Part shown: in pieces, positions 1 through 5,769 of the stretch | Layout: the number at the start of each line of letters is the position of its first letter | How positions within the stretch are numbered: the stretch's first letter is position 1 | Origin: Candidatus Omnitrophota bacterium | Lineage (GTDB): Bacteria; Omnitrophota; Gorgyraeia; Gygaellales; Profunditerraquicolaceae | Length of the DNA: 11,619 bases | Assembly (NCBI GenBank): GCA_017995695.1 | Contig: JAGOIJ010000043.1 | Location: 1 to 11,619, forward strand | Direction: 5' to 3' | Position numbers and translations under genes: made by a program | Notes under the pieces: generated by a model | What the model was told of the DNA's origin: nothing | Databases searched by the model: none | What the model saw: the letters and a program-made list of their open reading frames with translations, nothing else

Positions 1-1
1 T

Positions 2-154
2 GCCGAAATCAAACGCCAGACTTCATCCGGTAATTTAGAGGCAGATCTGTTGGCTATGCGTTATATGAGCCACTATCTGTTTGTGCAGCAAACAGGTTTT
101 CCGTTAAATGAGTGGCAGACGGTGACTATTGATCTTTCAGCCAAGGAAAACTAG
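2..154 (+). CDS. 3' end of an unrecognised gene (partial)
   Basis: An open frame enters from the left edge and ends at TAG 152-154, giving the last 50 residues of a protein that finishes with ...TVTIDLSAKEN. The tail is hydrophilic with some aromatic residues and has no membrane segment, cysteine pair or motif I can assign to a family. The next gene starts at the base directly after the stop, so the two are probably co-transcribed. The frame is believable because it is open through to that tight junction and the following gene has a ribosome binding site inside its end. The function is unknown. Confidence 0.6.
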   Translation, partial: AEIKRQTSSGNLEADLLAMRYMSHYLFVQQTGFPLNEWQTVTIDLSAKEN

Positions 155-376
155 ATGATTACCTTGGATTTTTCTTTCGCGATTGCGATCTACACGCTGG
201 GTTTTTCTTGCGTCGTGCTGGTGGTGTGGCTTTTTTCGAACAAGCAACGGGAGCAGCGATTATCATTAGATCCGCGTTTTATTTGGTTTTGTTCGGTGTG
301 TTCCTATACCTATATTAATACGAAGGAAGATCTTATTTCAACCTGTCCGCGCTGCAGTAGTTATAACAAGAAGTAA
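155..376 (+). CDS. Small membrane-anchored zinc-ribbon protein
   Basis: This is a 73-aa protein. Residues about 8-28 form one hydrophobic membrane helix, followed by a short basic linker (NKQREQR). The C-terminal half has two cysteine pairs, CSVC and CPRC, separated by about 14 residues, the pattern of a zinc ribbon. It would sit in the inner membrane with the metal-binding knob probably in the cytoplasm (basic residues follow the helix). The start ATG directly abuts the upstream stop codon, and AAGGA at 144-148 gives a suitable ribosome binding site. I do not recognise a named family. A role as a small partner of the neighbouring pilus genes is only a guess from position, because a new promoter follows it. 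Confidence 0.65.
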   Translation: MITLDFSFAIAIYTLGFSCVVLVVWLFSNKQREQRLSLDPRFIWFCSVCSYTYINTKEDLISTCPRCSSYNKK

Positions 377-394
377 CGGCAAAAGAAAAATATG

Positions 395-422
395 TTGACA
401 GTTACTGATTTTACTTTACAAT
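395..422 (+). promoter_or_regulatory. Sigma70-type promoter for the winged-helix / minor pilin pair
   Basis: A perfect -35 TTGACA (395-400) and a -10 TACAAT (417-422) are separated by 16 bp. The start point predicted about 7 nt downstream (near 429) falls on the ribosome binding site (AAGAGGAGG, 425-433) of the gene at 440, so the leader would be only about 11 nt. The whole spacer (401-416) resembles, in reverse orientation, the paired AAGTAAG repeats found at 1181-1201; see findings. Confidence 0.7.
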
Positions 423-439
423 CGTAAGAGGAGGTACCT

Positions 440-649
440 ATGATTACTGAAATCGGCATTGTCGCAGGAGACATTTGGCACTACCTTGATCAGCACGGTG
501 AAGTTTCGCTTTCTCAGCTTGTTAAGGGTATCAGCAAACCGCGCGATAATGTGTTAATGAGTTTAGGATGGCTTGCGCGCGAAGGTCATGTTATTGTGCT
601 AGAGGTTGCAGCTAGCGAATATAAGGTAAGCTTAAGAAAAAATGAGTAG
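440..649 (+). CDS. Small winged-helix protein, DUF2582-like
   Basis: This is a 69-aa protein that resembles the DUF2582 winged-helix family: IGIVAGDIWHYLDQHGEVSL at the N-terminus, a recognition-helix region (KPRDNVLMSLGWLAREG) and a final beta-wing (VIVLEVAASEYKVSL). The diagnostic piece is LGWLAREG. The length is typical for the family, whose members are small, cytoplasmic and of uncertain function, presumed to bind DNA or act as adaptors. The start is fixed by a strong AAGAGGAGG ribosome binding site and a consensus promoter just upstream. Its last 8 nt overlap the start of the next gene, a PilX-like minor pilin, so the two are translationally coupled. A role in controlling pilus genes is inferred from this linkage only. 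Confidence 0.75.
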   Translation: MITEIGIVAGDIWHYLDQHGEVSLSQLVKGISKPRDNVLMSLGWLAREGHVIVLEVAASEYKVSLRKNE

Positions 650-1118
650 TATTATTACCTCCAGGCGAGGAATTTCTATTGCTTTGGCTGTTGGCGTAGT
701 TATCGTTGTTGCGCTTTTAGCCGTTGCGGCGTTGCGCCTATTGTTAAACCAGTCGCGTTTTACGCACCATGGCATAAGCCGTATTCAGGCGCAATATGCT
801 GCCCAGGCAGGCATTAATTTAGCGTATGACCGCCTAAGTCAGAACGATCCAGATGATCCATTTTGGCCTGATCCACCTAAGCTTCTGCGTGGTTATGTCC
901 GGCATATCTGCGGAAGGTCAGGCGGGCCTTGTAACCCTGCTGCAGGCGATATCCGTGATGATAGTTTTCCCTACAGTGTTAATATCTATGTTACTTCAAG
1001 AAATCAAAGACGCGCGGCTGGGTATACTCCTTCAGGTGACCGCTGCAATCCTCCTGGCATTCCTCCAGACGCTGTCGATATCTGTATTGACGCCCGCGTA
1101 GATTATAGCTATCCTTAA
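642..1118 (+). CDS. PilX/GspK-like minor pilin (prepilin-like protein)
   Basis: This is a 158-aa protein. A short basic leader ends RRG (residues 8-10), followed by a hydrophobic helix of about 25 residues (11-35) and then a segment IQAQYAAQAGINLAYDRL (from about residue 48) that matches the (Y/F)YAAEAG-type signature of PilX and GspK proteins. The remaining region is polar, with four cysteines and many prolines. Cleavage after Gly10 by a prepilin peptidase would give mature ISIAL..., with Leu at position +5 instead of the usual Glu; lack of Glu5 is characteristic of GspK-type tip subunits. The ATG lies inside the upstream winged-helix gene (8-nt overlap). It is encoded apart from the other four prepilin-like genes. 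The protein is short for PilX/GspK, so the large globular part of canonical GspK is absent. Confidence 0.7.
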   Translation: MSSIITSRRGISIALAVGVVIVVALLAVAALRLLLNQSRFTHHGISRIQAQYAAQAGINLAYDRLSQNDPDDPFWPDPPKLLRGYVRHICGRSGGPCNPAAGDIRDDSFPYSVNIYVTSRNQRRAAGYTPSGDRCNPPGIPPDAVDICIDARVDYSYP

Positions 1119-1179
1119 TTTTCCTCTCATTCTTAACCCCTTGCAGAAACTTTAGCATTTTATCTAGGTACGTTCAATT

Positions 1180-1339
1180 AAAGTAAGAATAAGTAAGTTT
1201 AGAATAGAATTATATCCGTAGATATTGGTTTTTGTCGTCGATTTATTCCTCTAAGTAACCTTAAGTAAGTTTATATAAAATAATACTTGACAAATTAAGA
1301 TTGTTATGTTGTAATTAAACTCACATTTGTTTAAGTAAG
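1180..1339 (+). repeat. Iterated AAGTAAG direct repeats (candidate operator sites)
   Basis: Core AAGTAA(G/C) begins at 1181, 1191, 1253, 1263 and 1333. The first four form two pairs. Within each pair the cores are 10 bp apart (one helical turn), and the pairs are 72 bp apart. The 12-mer TAAGTAAGTTTA is repeated exactly at 1190-1201 and 1262-1273, and the whole 21-bp blocks (1181-1201, 1253-1273) match at 18 positions. The fifth copy (TAAGTAAG, 1332-1339) lies in the leader and runs into the ribosome binding site of the following DNA-binding protein gene. Repeat units are seen directly; operator function is inferred. Confidence 0.65.
1287..1315 (+). promoter_or_regulatory. Promoter of the pilus assembly operon
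   Basis: A perfect -35 TTGACA (1287-1292) is followed after 17 bp by TGTAAT (1310-1315), five of six matches to the -10 consensus. Transcription would start near 1322 and give a leader of about 29 nt. The repeats at 1253-1273 lie just upstream of the -35 and another copy lies downstream at 1332-1339, so a repressor or activator binding them could act on this promoter. Confidence 0.65.
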
Positions 1340-1350
1340 AGGAAGTGTTT

Positions 1351-1551
1351 ATGGCACGATTAATTGATGTTGATGAATTAGCAGATTATCTCCGATTAAA
1401 AAAACAGACTATCTACAACTGGCTGAATCAAGGAAAGATTGCCGGAATCAAGGTTGGGGGAGTCTGGCGTTTTGATCGCAGAGAAGTTGATGCTTGGCTT
1501 CGGTCGCGTAAGCAGGCGTTGAAAAGCCAATCTCCCGGAGAAAAAACATGA
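1351..1551 (+). CDS. Small MerR/excisionase-like DNA-binding protein (HTH_17)
   Basis: This is a 66-aa helix-turn-helix protein of the HTH_17 / excisionase-like family. The N-terminus (LIDVDELADYLRLKKQTIYN) is the helix-turn-helix, followed by WLNQGKIAGIKVGGVWRFDR, the family's beta-wing with its G(G)xWRF signature, and EVDAWLRSR. I place the start at ATG 1351 because AGAGGA (1338-1343) is 7 nt upstream; the in-frame GTG at 1345 would be too close to it. The stop overlaps the ATG of the PilM-like gene (ATGA), so this regulator is the first gene of the assembly operon. AAGTAAG repeats upstream make autoregulation plausible. Its target has to be inferred, as family members range from phage excisionases to transcription factors; no integrase is visible here. 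Confidence 0.85.
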   Translation: MARLIDVDELADYLRLKKQTIYNWLNQGKIAGIKVGGVWRFDRREVDAWLRSRKQALKSQSPGEKT

Positions 1552-3116
1552 CGACTTTAGGTATTTATGTTGGGACAAACGGCGTCAGCCTCGTTGAAGC
1601 CAAGGGTTCAAAAGTCGCAAGCACCATTCAGATCTCCCAGGAAAGAATTATGGGCGCCAACGTTTCGGAAGCGGATGCCAAGATTCCTTCTGAAATCCGT
1701 TTAATTGCGCTGCTTAATGACGAATTCAGAAAAAGTCGCATAATTGCCAAGAATGCCGCTTTAGTTTTGCCTGGCAAAGAGCTGATTATTCGTACCTTTG
1801 AAATGCCGCGCATGTCCTCAAAAGAGCTGAATTCAACCGTTGCTTTTGAGGCCAGAAAATACATTCCTTTTAAAATTGAAGAGCTTGTATTCGACTTCCA
1901 GGTTTACCCGGATCGCGTCTCCCGCAATAATTTAATCTTGCTGGTGGGGATTAAGAAAGAAACGCTGGATAAATATCGCATGATGTTTAGCCAGCTGAAG
2001 CTAGATTTGGTTTCCTTGGAGTATGCTGGCTTTAGCGTGTTGCGGCTCTTTAAGATGGCCCGCGCGCAAGACCGCGGCGTAGTGGGGGTGCTGGCAGCGG
2101 ATTTTGTAGAGTCAGATGAAGCGAAATGCATGGTTCTTGAAAACGGGTTTCCGCTGTTTACTCGAGATATTATGCTTGCCGGCGAAGCAGAGGAATCTCC
2201 TGACCAGAAAAAAAGCGCTGATTCAGCAGTGTTGCTTGAAAAATTAAAAAGCGAGCTGCGCATTTCTTTGGATTATTACCACCGAAAGTTCCCTACAAAG
2301 AATTTTACCCGCCTTCAGGTGACCTGCGATAAGAACTTTTTTCATGATATTGAAATGCTGGTGCGCGATTTTGGGTTAAGCGCGCAGCTGGTGGATGTGG
2401 AGCAAGGCATGGGCCGCGCTATGCCGTTTTCATTAGGGGTGGTCAAAGGCTACGGAGTATCGCAGTATAAAACCACGCGCATTTTCCCCAATGCTAACCT
2501 GTTAACCCAAAAAGCTAAGCCAAAAAAGCAGGAATTCGCCTTACCTACGCAGCCAGCATCTTCAGTATTTGAGGGGGTAAGCCTTAATCCTGCAATGCTG
2601 GTTTTAGTTGCGGCAATCTGTTTGACGCCGGTGGGGATTGTGATTTCCAAACGGATTCCTCTGGAAAGAAAATTGCTTGATATCCGCTCCCAGCGTCCTG
2701 CGGTTAAATCATTGACCGGAGAAGAGACATTCCAGGAAATAACTGCGGTCAGTCAGGATATCGTCCTTAAGCTTTCGGCGCTGGAAAAGCTTTTTAACGA
2801 GAAAGAGTTCTTGACTGAACCGCTCAATGTGATTCCGGAGGCAATTGTATCGGGTGTGTGGCTTGAGGATTTTTCGTTTACCAAGCAGTTTGGCCAAGAC
2901 GAGGCAGTCCTGGATTTAAAAGGTGTTGCGTATGCTGCTGACAGCGAAAAAGAATTCCAGATGCTTAATACATTTTATATGAATCTTAAGAATAATGCAG
3001 TTTTTGCCAATCATTTTAACGATATTTCTCTTGCTTCGTTAGAGCGAAGGCCATTAGAAGAAAGTTCAGCTACTTATTTTGTGATTACCTGCAGGAATAA
3101 GAAGGGGAACCAATAA
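1548..3116 (+). CDS. pilM: PilM-PilN fusion (GspL-like) pilus assembly protein
   Basis: This 522-aa protein combines two usually separate T4P proteins. Residues 1 to about 315 are a PilM-type actin-like cytoplasmic domain, including the PilM hallmark EARKYIPFKIEELVFDFQV (101-119). A linker rich in Lys, Pro and Ser leads to one membrane helix (about 349-366), then a coiled-coil-prone stretch (371-421) and a PilN-like extracytoplasmic domain (about 425-517) with an alpha/beta layout. The order cytoplasmic actin fold, helix, periplasmic domain is that of GspL in type II secretion. It would sit in the inner membrane, binding PilO outside and the ATPase/platform inside. The first phosphate-loop motif reads LGIYVGT, with Tyr7 where PilM proteins usually have Asp, so nucleotide binding may be altered. 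It overlaps the upstream regulator by 4 nt and is followed 1 nt later by pilO. Confidence 0.85.
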   Translation: MTTLGIYVGTNGVSLVEAKGSKVASTIQISQERIMGANVSEADAKIPSEIRLIALLNDEFRKSRIIAKNAALVLPGKELIIRTFEMPRMSSKELNSTVAFEARKYIPFKIEELVFDFQVYPDRVSRNNLILLVGIKKETLDKYRMMFSQLKLDLVSLEYAGFSVLRLFKMARAQDRGVVGVLAADFVESDEAKCMVLENGFPLFTRDIMLAGEAEESPDQKKSADSAVLLEKLKSELRISLDYYHRKFPTKNFTRLQVTCDKNFFHDIEMLVRDFGLSAQLVDVEQGMGRAMPFSLGVVKGYGVSQYKTTRIFPNANLLTQKAKPKKQEFALPTQPASSVFEGVSLNPAMLVLVAAICLTPVGIVISKRIPLERKLLDIRSQRPAVKSLTGEETFQEITAVSQDIVLKLSALEKLFNEKEFLTEPLNVIPEAIVSGVWLEDFSFTKQFGQDEAVLDLKGVAYAADSEKEFQMLNTFYMNLKNNAVFANHFNDISLASLERRPLEESSATYFVITCRNKKGNQ

Positions 3117-3117
3117 T

Positions 3118-3663
3118 ATGGCTACCAGCGTACTAGCAAAAAATAAGAATGTGGTGTTAAATCTTGTTCTTATCGTGGCCGGAGTTTTGCTTGCTTTACA
3201 AATATACAAGCATCTTTCCCAATCCATTGATGCGCTGAATGGCAAGATTGATGATGAAACCAAGAAGAACGAACTCTTGACTGATATTGCTTCTAAAGAA
3301 ACGCAGGTCGAAGAGTATAGGAAGGCGTTAGGCGAAGGCGATAGTACATTTATGATAAATGCCTTGAGTAAGCTTGCTAAAGAGACAAGGCTGGAAATCG
3401 TTTCCTTGCGCCCTGATCAAGAGGCGCGGGAAGATCTGTTTCATAAGACCATGGTTTCCCTGGTGGTGCAGGCAAAAAACTATCATGAAATCGGACGGTT
3501 TTTGAGCATGATCGAAAGTTTTCCACAGCGGTATTTAAAAGTTGAAAGGATGTCTATTCAACCCATACAATCTTACGGAGAAGCGGCAGAAAGTTTATTA
3601 AAAGCAGATTTGCAAGTTAGCGCTTTAAGCTTAGAACAACCAATAAGCTTAGGACAAGAATGA
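3118..3663 (+). CDS. pilO: PilO-like pilus alignment protein
   Basis: This is a 181-aa inner-membrane protein. A short basic N-terminus precedes one membrane helix (about 12-30), then a charged coiled-coil segment (about 33-70), then a PilO/GspM-type ferredoxin-like domain (about 76-172) with FMINALSKLAKETRLEIVSL, VSLVVQAKNYHEIGRFLSMI and a final strand pair LKADLQVSALSL. PilO pairs with PilN in the periplasm and with PilP to form the alignment subcomplex. Here its partner would be the PilN half of the upstream fusion. The ATG is 1 nt after the previous stop, with a purine-rich GAAGGGG (3100-3106) as ribosome binding site. Identification rests on architecture plus gene order; sequence conservation in this family is low. 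Confidence 0.8.
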   Translation: MATSVLAKNKNVVLNLVLIVAGVLLALQIYKHLSQSIDALNGKIDDETKKNELLTDIASKETQVEEYRKALGEGDSTFMINALSKLAKETRLEIVSLRPDQEAREDLFHKTMVSLVVQAKNYHEIGRFLSMIESFPQRYLKVERMSIQPIQSYGEAAESLLKADLQVSALSLEQPISLGQE

Positions 3664-4175
3664 TGAGAACGCAAAAGCAGATTTTTTGGGCATGGGCAGT
3701 TATAGTAACTTTTGCTATATTTTTTGTCCCCACCTATAGTTATACGCAAACCCGACAATCCAAAAAACTGGAAGAGGTAATTAAGCGAGAAGTCCCCGCT
3801 TATAATCAGGTAAGCGTTAGGATGCCGACGGTAAATTACGAAGCATTTGATTTACGCGATCCTTTCTTTTGGGAATATAAAGAAAAAGAAGGTATCCCGT
3901 TAAGCGCAGGTTCGCAAGCAGCCCCGGATTTATCGGTGCAGGGAGTTATATTGAGTGATCGCTTGCCACAGGTTATTATTAATGATAAGGTGTTAACCAT
4001 CGGTGATGAGTTTGCGGGAGCAAAAGTTTTGGAGATTACCAGGGATGCTGTGGTGGTGTTGTATCAATTTAAACAGTTTTCTCTGCCTTCCCCGCGCGCA
4101 AATTATATTCAGGAAATGCAGCCTCAGCAGGATACACAACCTCAATTAGAAGGAGGTACTCATGAACAGCAATAG
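3660..4175 (+). CDS. pilP: PilP/GspC-like inner-membrane pilot of the secretin
   Basis: This is a 171-aa protein with an N-terminal membrane helix (about 9-25), a flexible segment (30-60), a DLRDPFFW motif (64-71) and a beta-rich domain (about 91-142: LSVQGVILSDRLPQVIINDK, then ...LTIGDEFAGAKVLEITRDAV). This is the homology-region fold shared by PilP and GspC, which contacts the N0 domain of the secretin. The tail is Gln-rich and probably disordered. There is no lipobox, so unlike proteobacterial PilP it seems anchored by a helix, as GspC is; the C-terminal PDZ domain of GspC is absent. Two starts are possible (ATG 3660 or ATG 3663), both near AGGA at 3652-3655. It overlaps pilO by 4 nt and the secretin gene by 14 nt. 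Confidence 0.7.
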   Translation: MMRTQKQIFWAWAVIVTFAIFFVPTYSYTQTRQSKKLEEVIKREVPAYNQVSVRMPTVNYEAFDLRDPFFWEYKEKEGIPLSAGSQAAPDLSVQGVILSDRLPQVIINDKVLTIGDEFAGAKVLEITRDAVVVLYQFKQFSLPSPRANYIQEMQPQQDTQPQLEGGTHEQQ

Positions 4176-5769
4176 TAAACTATTCATTTGTCTTTTTCTT
4201 TTAAGCCTATTTGTTGCGTTACCGCAGCTTGAGGCAAGCCAGGATATTGTTTTTCCTGACCCCGAGATTACTATTTCGCTGGACCTGCAGGATGCGCGCT
4301 TAAAGGATGTGCTTAAGATCCTTTCGATCCAGTCGAAGATGAATTTTATCGCTTCAGAGGCAGTGCAGGAGCGTAAGATCACGTTGTATCTGGATAAGGT
4401 TCCTCTTGAAGAGGCGATGAGCCAGATTTTTTGGGCGAATAATCTTTCCTATCATTTAAATAAAGATGCAAACATATTCATTGTTAAGGATTGGGGTCCT
4501 CCGCGTACCGAGACCATTACGCGAGTGTTTTTCTTAAAAAATGCTACTGTTTCCACTTCTTCGTTAAAAGAAGAGATGTCGAATAAGCTTAAGGATGATG
4601 AATCTTCTTTCGGTGGTAGTAGTTCTGGAGGGGGGGCAGGTAGCGCAAGCAGCACCAGCGAGGAAGAGAGCGGTAAGTGGAAACAGGAAGAAGACGCGGG
4701 CATTACCAAGATTATCAAAAAACTTCTTTCAGAGTTTGGCTCGGTACTTGAGGATTTTCGCACCAATAGTTTAATTGTGACTGATGTTCCTAGTAGAATG
4801 GAAGTTATTGCCAAAACCATTGAGAGTTTAGATGTCGCAACGCCCCAGGTTATGCTTGAGGTTGAGATGCTTGATGTAAGTAAGAACGCCGTTGATGAGA
4901 TGGGCGTGAATTGGCCAGAAATGATTGCTGCATTGACTGTTCCCGGTAGCAGGGAAACAGCTTTTCCTTTCGGGGATAGGATGGGCACTAACGGACGTAG
5001 TAGATCTTTAGATCCCGAAGAAGGCGTTTTTGATGGTGATCTTCCTTATAATTGGGATTTTGGCGCTTGGGGAGCATCGCATTTTGGGCCTTCTATTTTA
5101 ACTGTCATTGGAGCAACGCTTACCCTTGATTTTTTAAAGACGCAGACCGACACCAAGTATTTAGCGCGTCCGCGCATCTTAACCTTGAATAATGAGCCAG
5201 CAGAGATTAAGATTACTACCATGGAGGCTATTGGCACAGAAGAGACGGTTTCTGGAGGCGGTACAAGCGTGAGCACCAGCAGTACCTCTGCAGAAAGGTT
5301 TGAGACAGGCGTTAAATTACGCGTTACGCCACAGATTAATGCTGAAACTGGTGAGATTACCATGTTTTTGACTCCTTCGGTAACAGAAAGTATTGCTAGT
5401 AATATTGGTGCAACACTGCGTGATCCTGAAACAAGAAGCGTAAAAGCTGTAGTCCGTATGAAGGATGGAGAAACCGTTGTTTTGGGAGGTTTGATCCGTA
5501 ATCAGACTCAAGAAGTTGTTACCAAGCTGCCTGTGCTTGGTGATATTCCCTTTATTGGCGCAGCATTCAGACATACATCCAGGACTCCTAATAAAGAGCG
5601 TGAATTATTAGTTTTTATTACTCCTCACATTGTGAAAAATAAGCCTGTTGAGCTTGCTCAAGCAAAGAAAGTGATGCTTCCCGAAAGAGAACAGGGCGCT
5701 CAATTGGGCATTGATCGATCTGCAGTTGTTGGGACTTCCTTGGATAGTATTGAAAAGAAAAAGAAATAA
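4162..5769 (+). CDS. pilQ: PilQ/GspD-family outer-membrane secretin
   Basis: This 535-aa protein forms the outer-membrane gate. Residues 1 to about 26 are a signal peptide. Residues 36-110 are an N0/STN domain (ISLDLQDARLKDVLKILSIQ). Residues about 117-228 are an N1-type domain with VFFLKNA and NSLIVTDVPSRMEVI, interrupted by a Gly/Ser- and acid-rich insert (about 146-178). Residues about 230-492 are the secretin core, with LARPRILTLNNEPAEIKI, a Ser/Gly-rich gate loop (362-378), VLGGLI, LPVLGDIPFIGAAFR and ELLVFITPHIV. A charged Lys-rich tail follows. There is no AMIN (peptidoglycan-binding) domain and only one N1-type repeat, so it is short for PilQ or GspD. The start is set by a perfect AAGGAGGT (4150-4157) five nt before the ATG. 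It overlaps the PilP-like gene by 14 nt. Confidence 0.93.
   Translation: MNSNSKLFICLFLLSLFVALPQLEASQDIVFPDPEITISLDLQDARLKDVLKILSIQSKMNFIASEAVQERKITLYLDKVPLEEAMSQIFWANNLSYHLNKDANIFIVKDWGPPRTETITRVFFLKNATVSTSSLKEEMSNKLKDDESSFGGSSSGGGAGSASSTSEEESGKWKQEEDAGITKIIKKLLSEFGSVLEDFRTNSLIVTDVPSRMEVIAKTIESLDVATPQVMLEVEMLDVSKNAVDEMGVNWPEMIAALTVPGSRETAFPFGDRMGTNGRSRSLDPEEGVFDGDLPYNWDFGAWGASHFGPSILTVIGATLTLDFLKTQTDTKYLARPRILTLNNEPAEIKITTMEAIGTEETVSGGGTSVSTSSTSAERFETGVKLRVTPQINAETGEITMFLTPSVTESIASNIGATLRDPETRSVKAVVRMKDGETVVLGGLIRNQTQEVVTKLPVLGDIPFIGAAFRHTSRTPNKERELLVFITPHIVKNKPVELAQAKKVMLPEREQGAQLGIDRSAVVGTSLDSIEKKKK

Larger units (their letters stand above)
1119..1350 (+). promoter_or_regulatory. AT-rich regulatory intergenic region with AAGTAAG repeats
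   Basis: This 232-nt stretch contains no gene. It is clearly richer in A+T than its flanks. It holds five copies of an AAGTAA(G/C) motif (see the repeat entry), a sigma70-type promoter at 1287-1315 and the ribosome binding site of the gene at 1351. No GC-rich hairpin followed by a T-run is visible after the minor pilin stop at 1118, so I see no intrinsic terminator. Confidence 0.6.

Noticed and set aside
853..1101. 82-aa open frame overlapping the PilX-like gene on the same strand
   Set aside because: It lies inside the PilX-like frame, has no ribosome binding site, and the other frame carries recognisable pilin features.
1119..1180. Intrinsic terminator after the PilX-like gene
   Set aside because: No GC-rich hairpin with a T-run is visible after the stop codon at 1116-1118.
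1345..1350. GTG start two codons upstream for the HTH_17 gene
   Set aside because: It is only 1 nt from the AGAGGA ribosome binding site, while ATG 1351 has proper spacing of 7 nt.
4877..4884. TAAGTAAG octamer inside the secretin gene as a further regulator site
   Set aside because: It is a single unpaired copy within well-conserved coding sequence (Val-Ser-Lys codons), far from any promoter.
4452..4988. 178-aa open frame antisense to the secretin gene
   Set aside because: It is Ser/Leu-rich, the expected mirror of the secretin codons, with no ribosome binding site or family resemblance.
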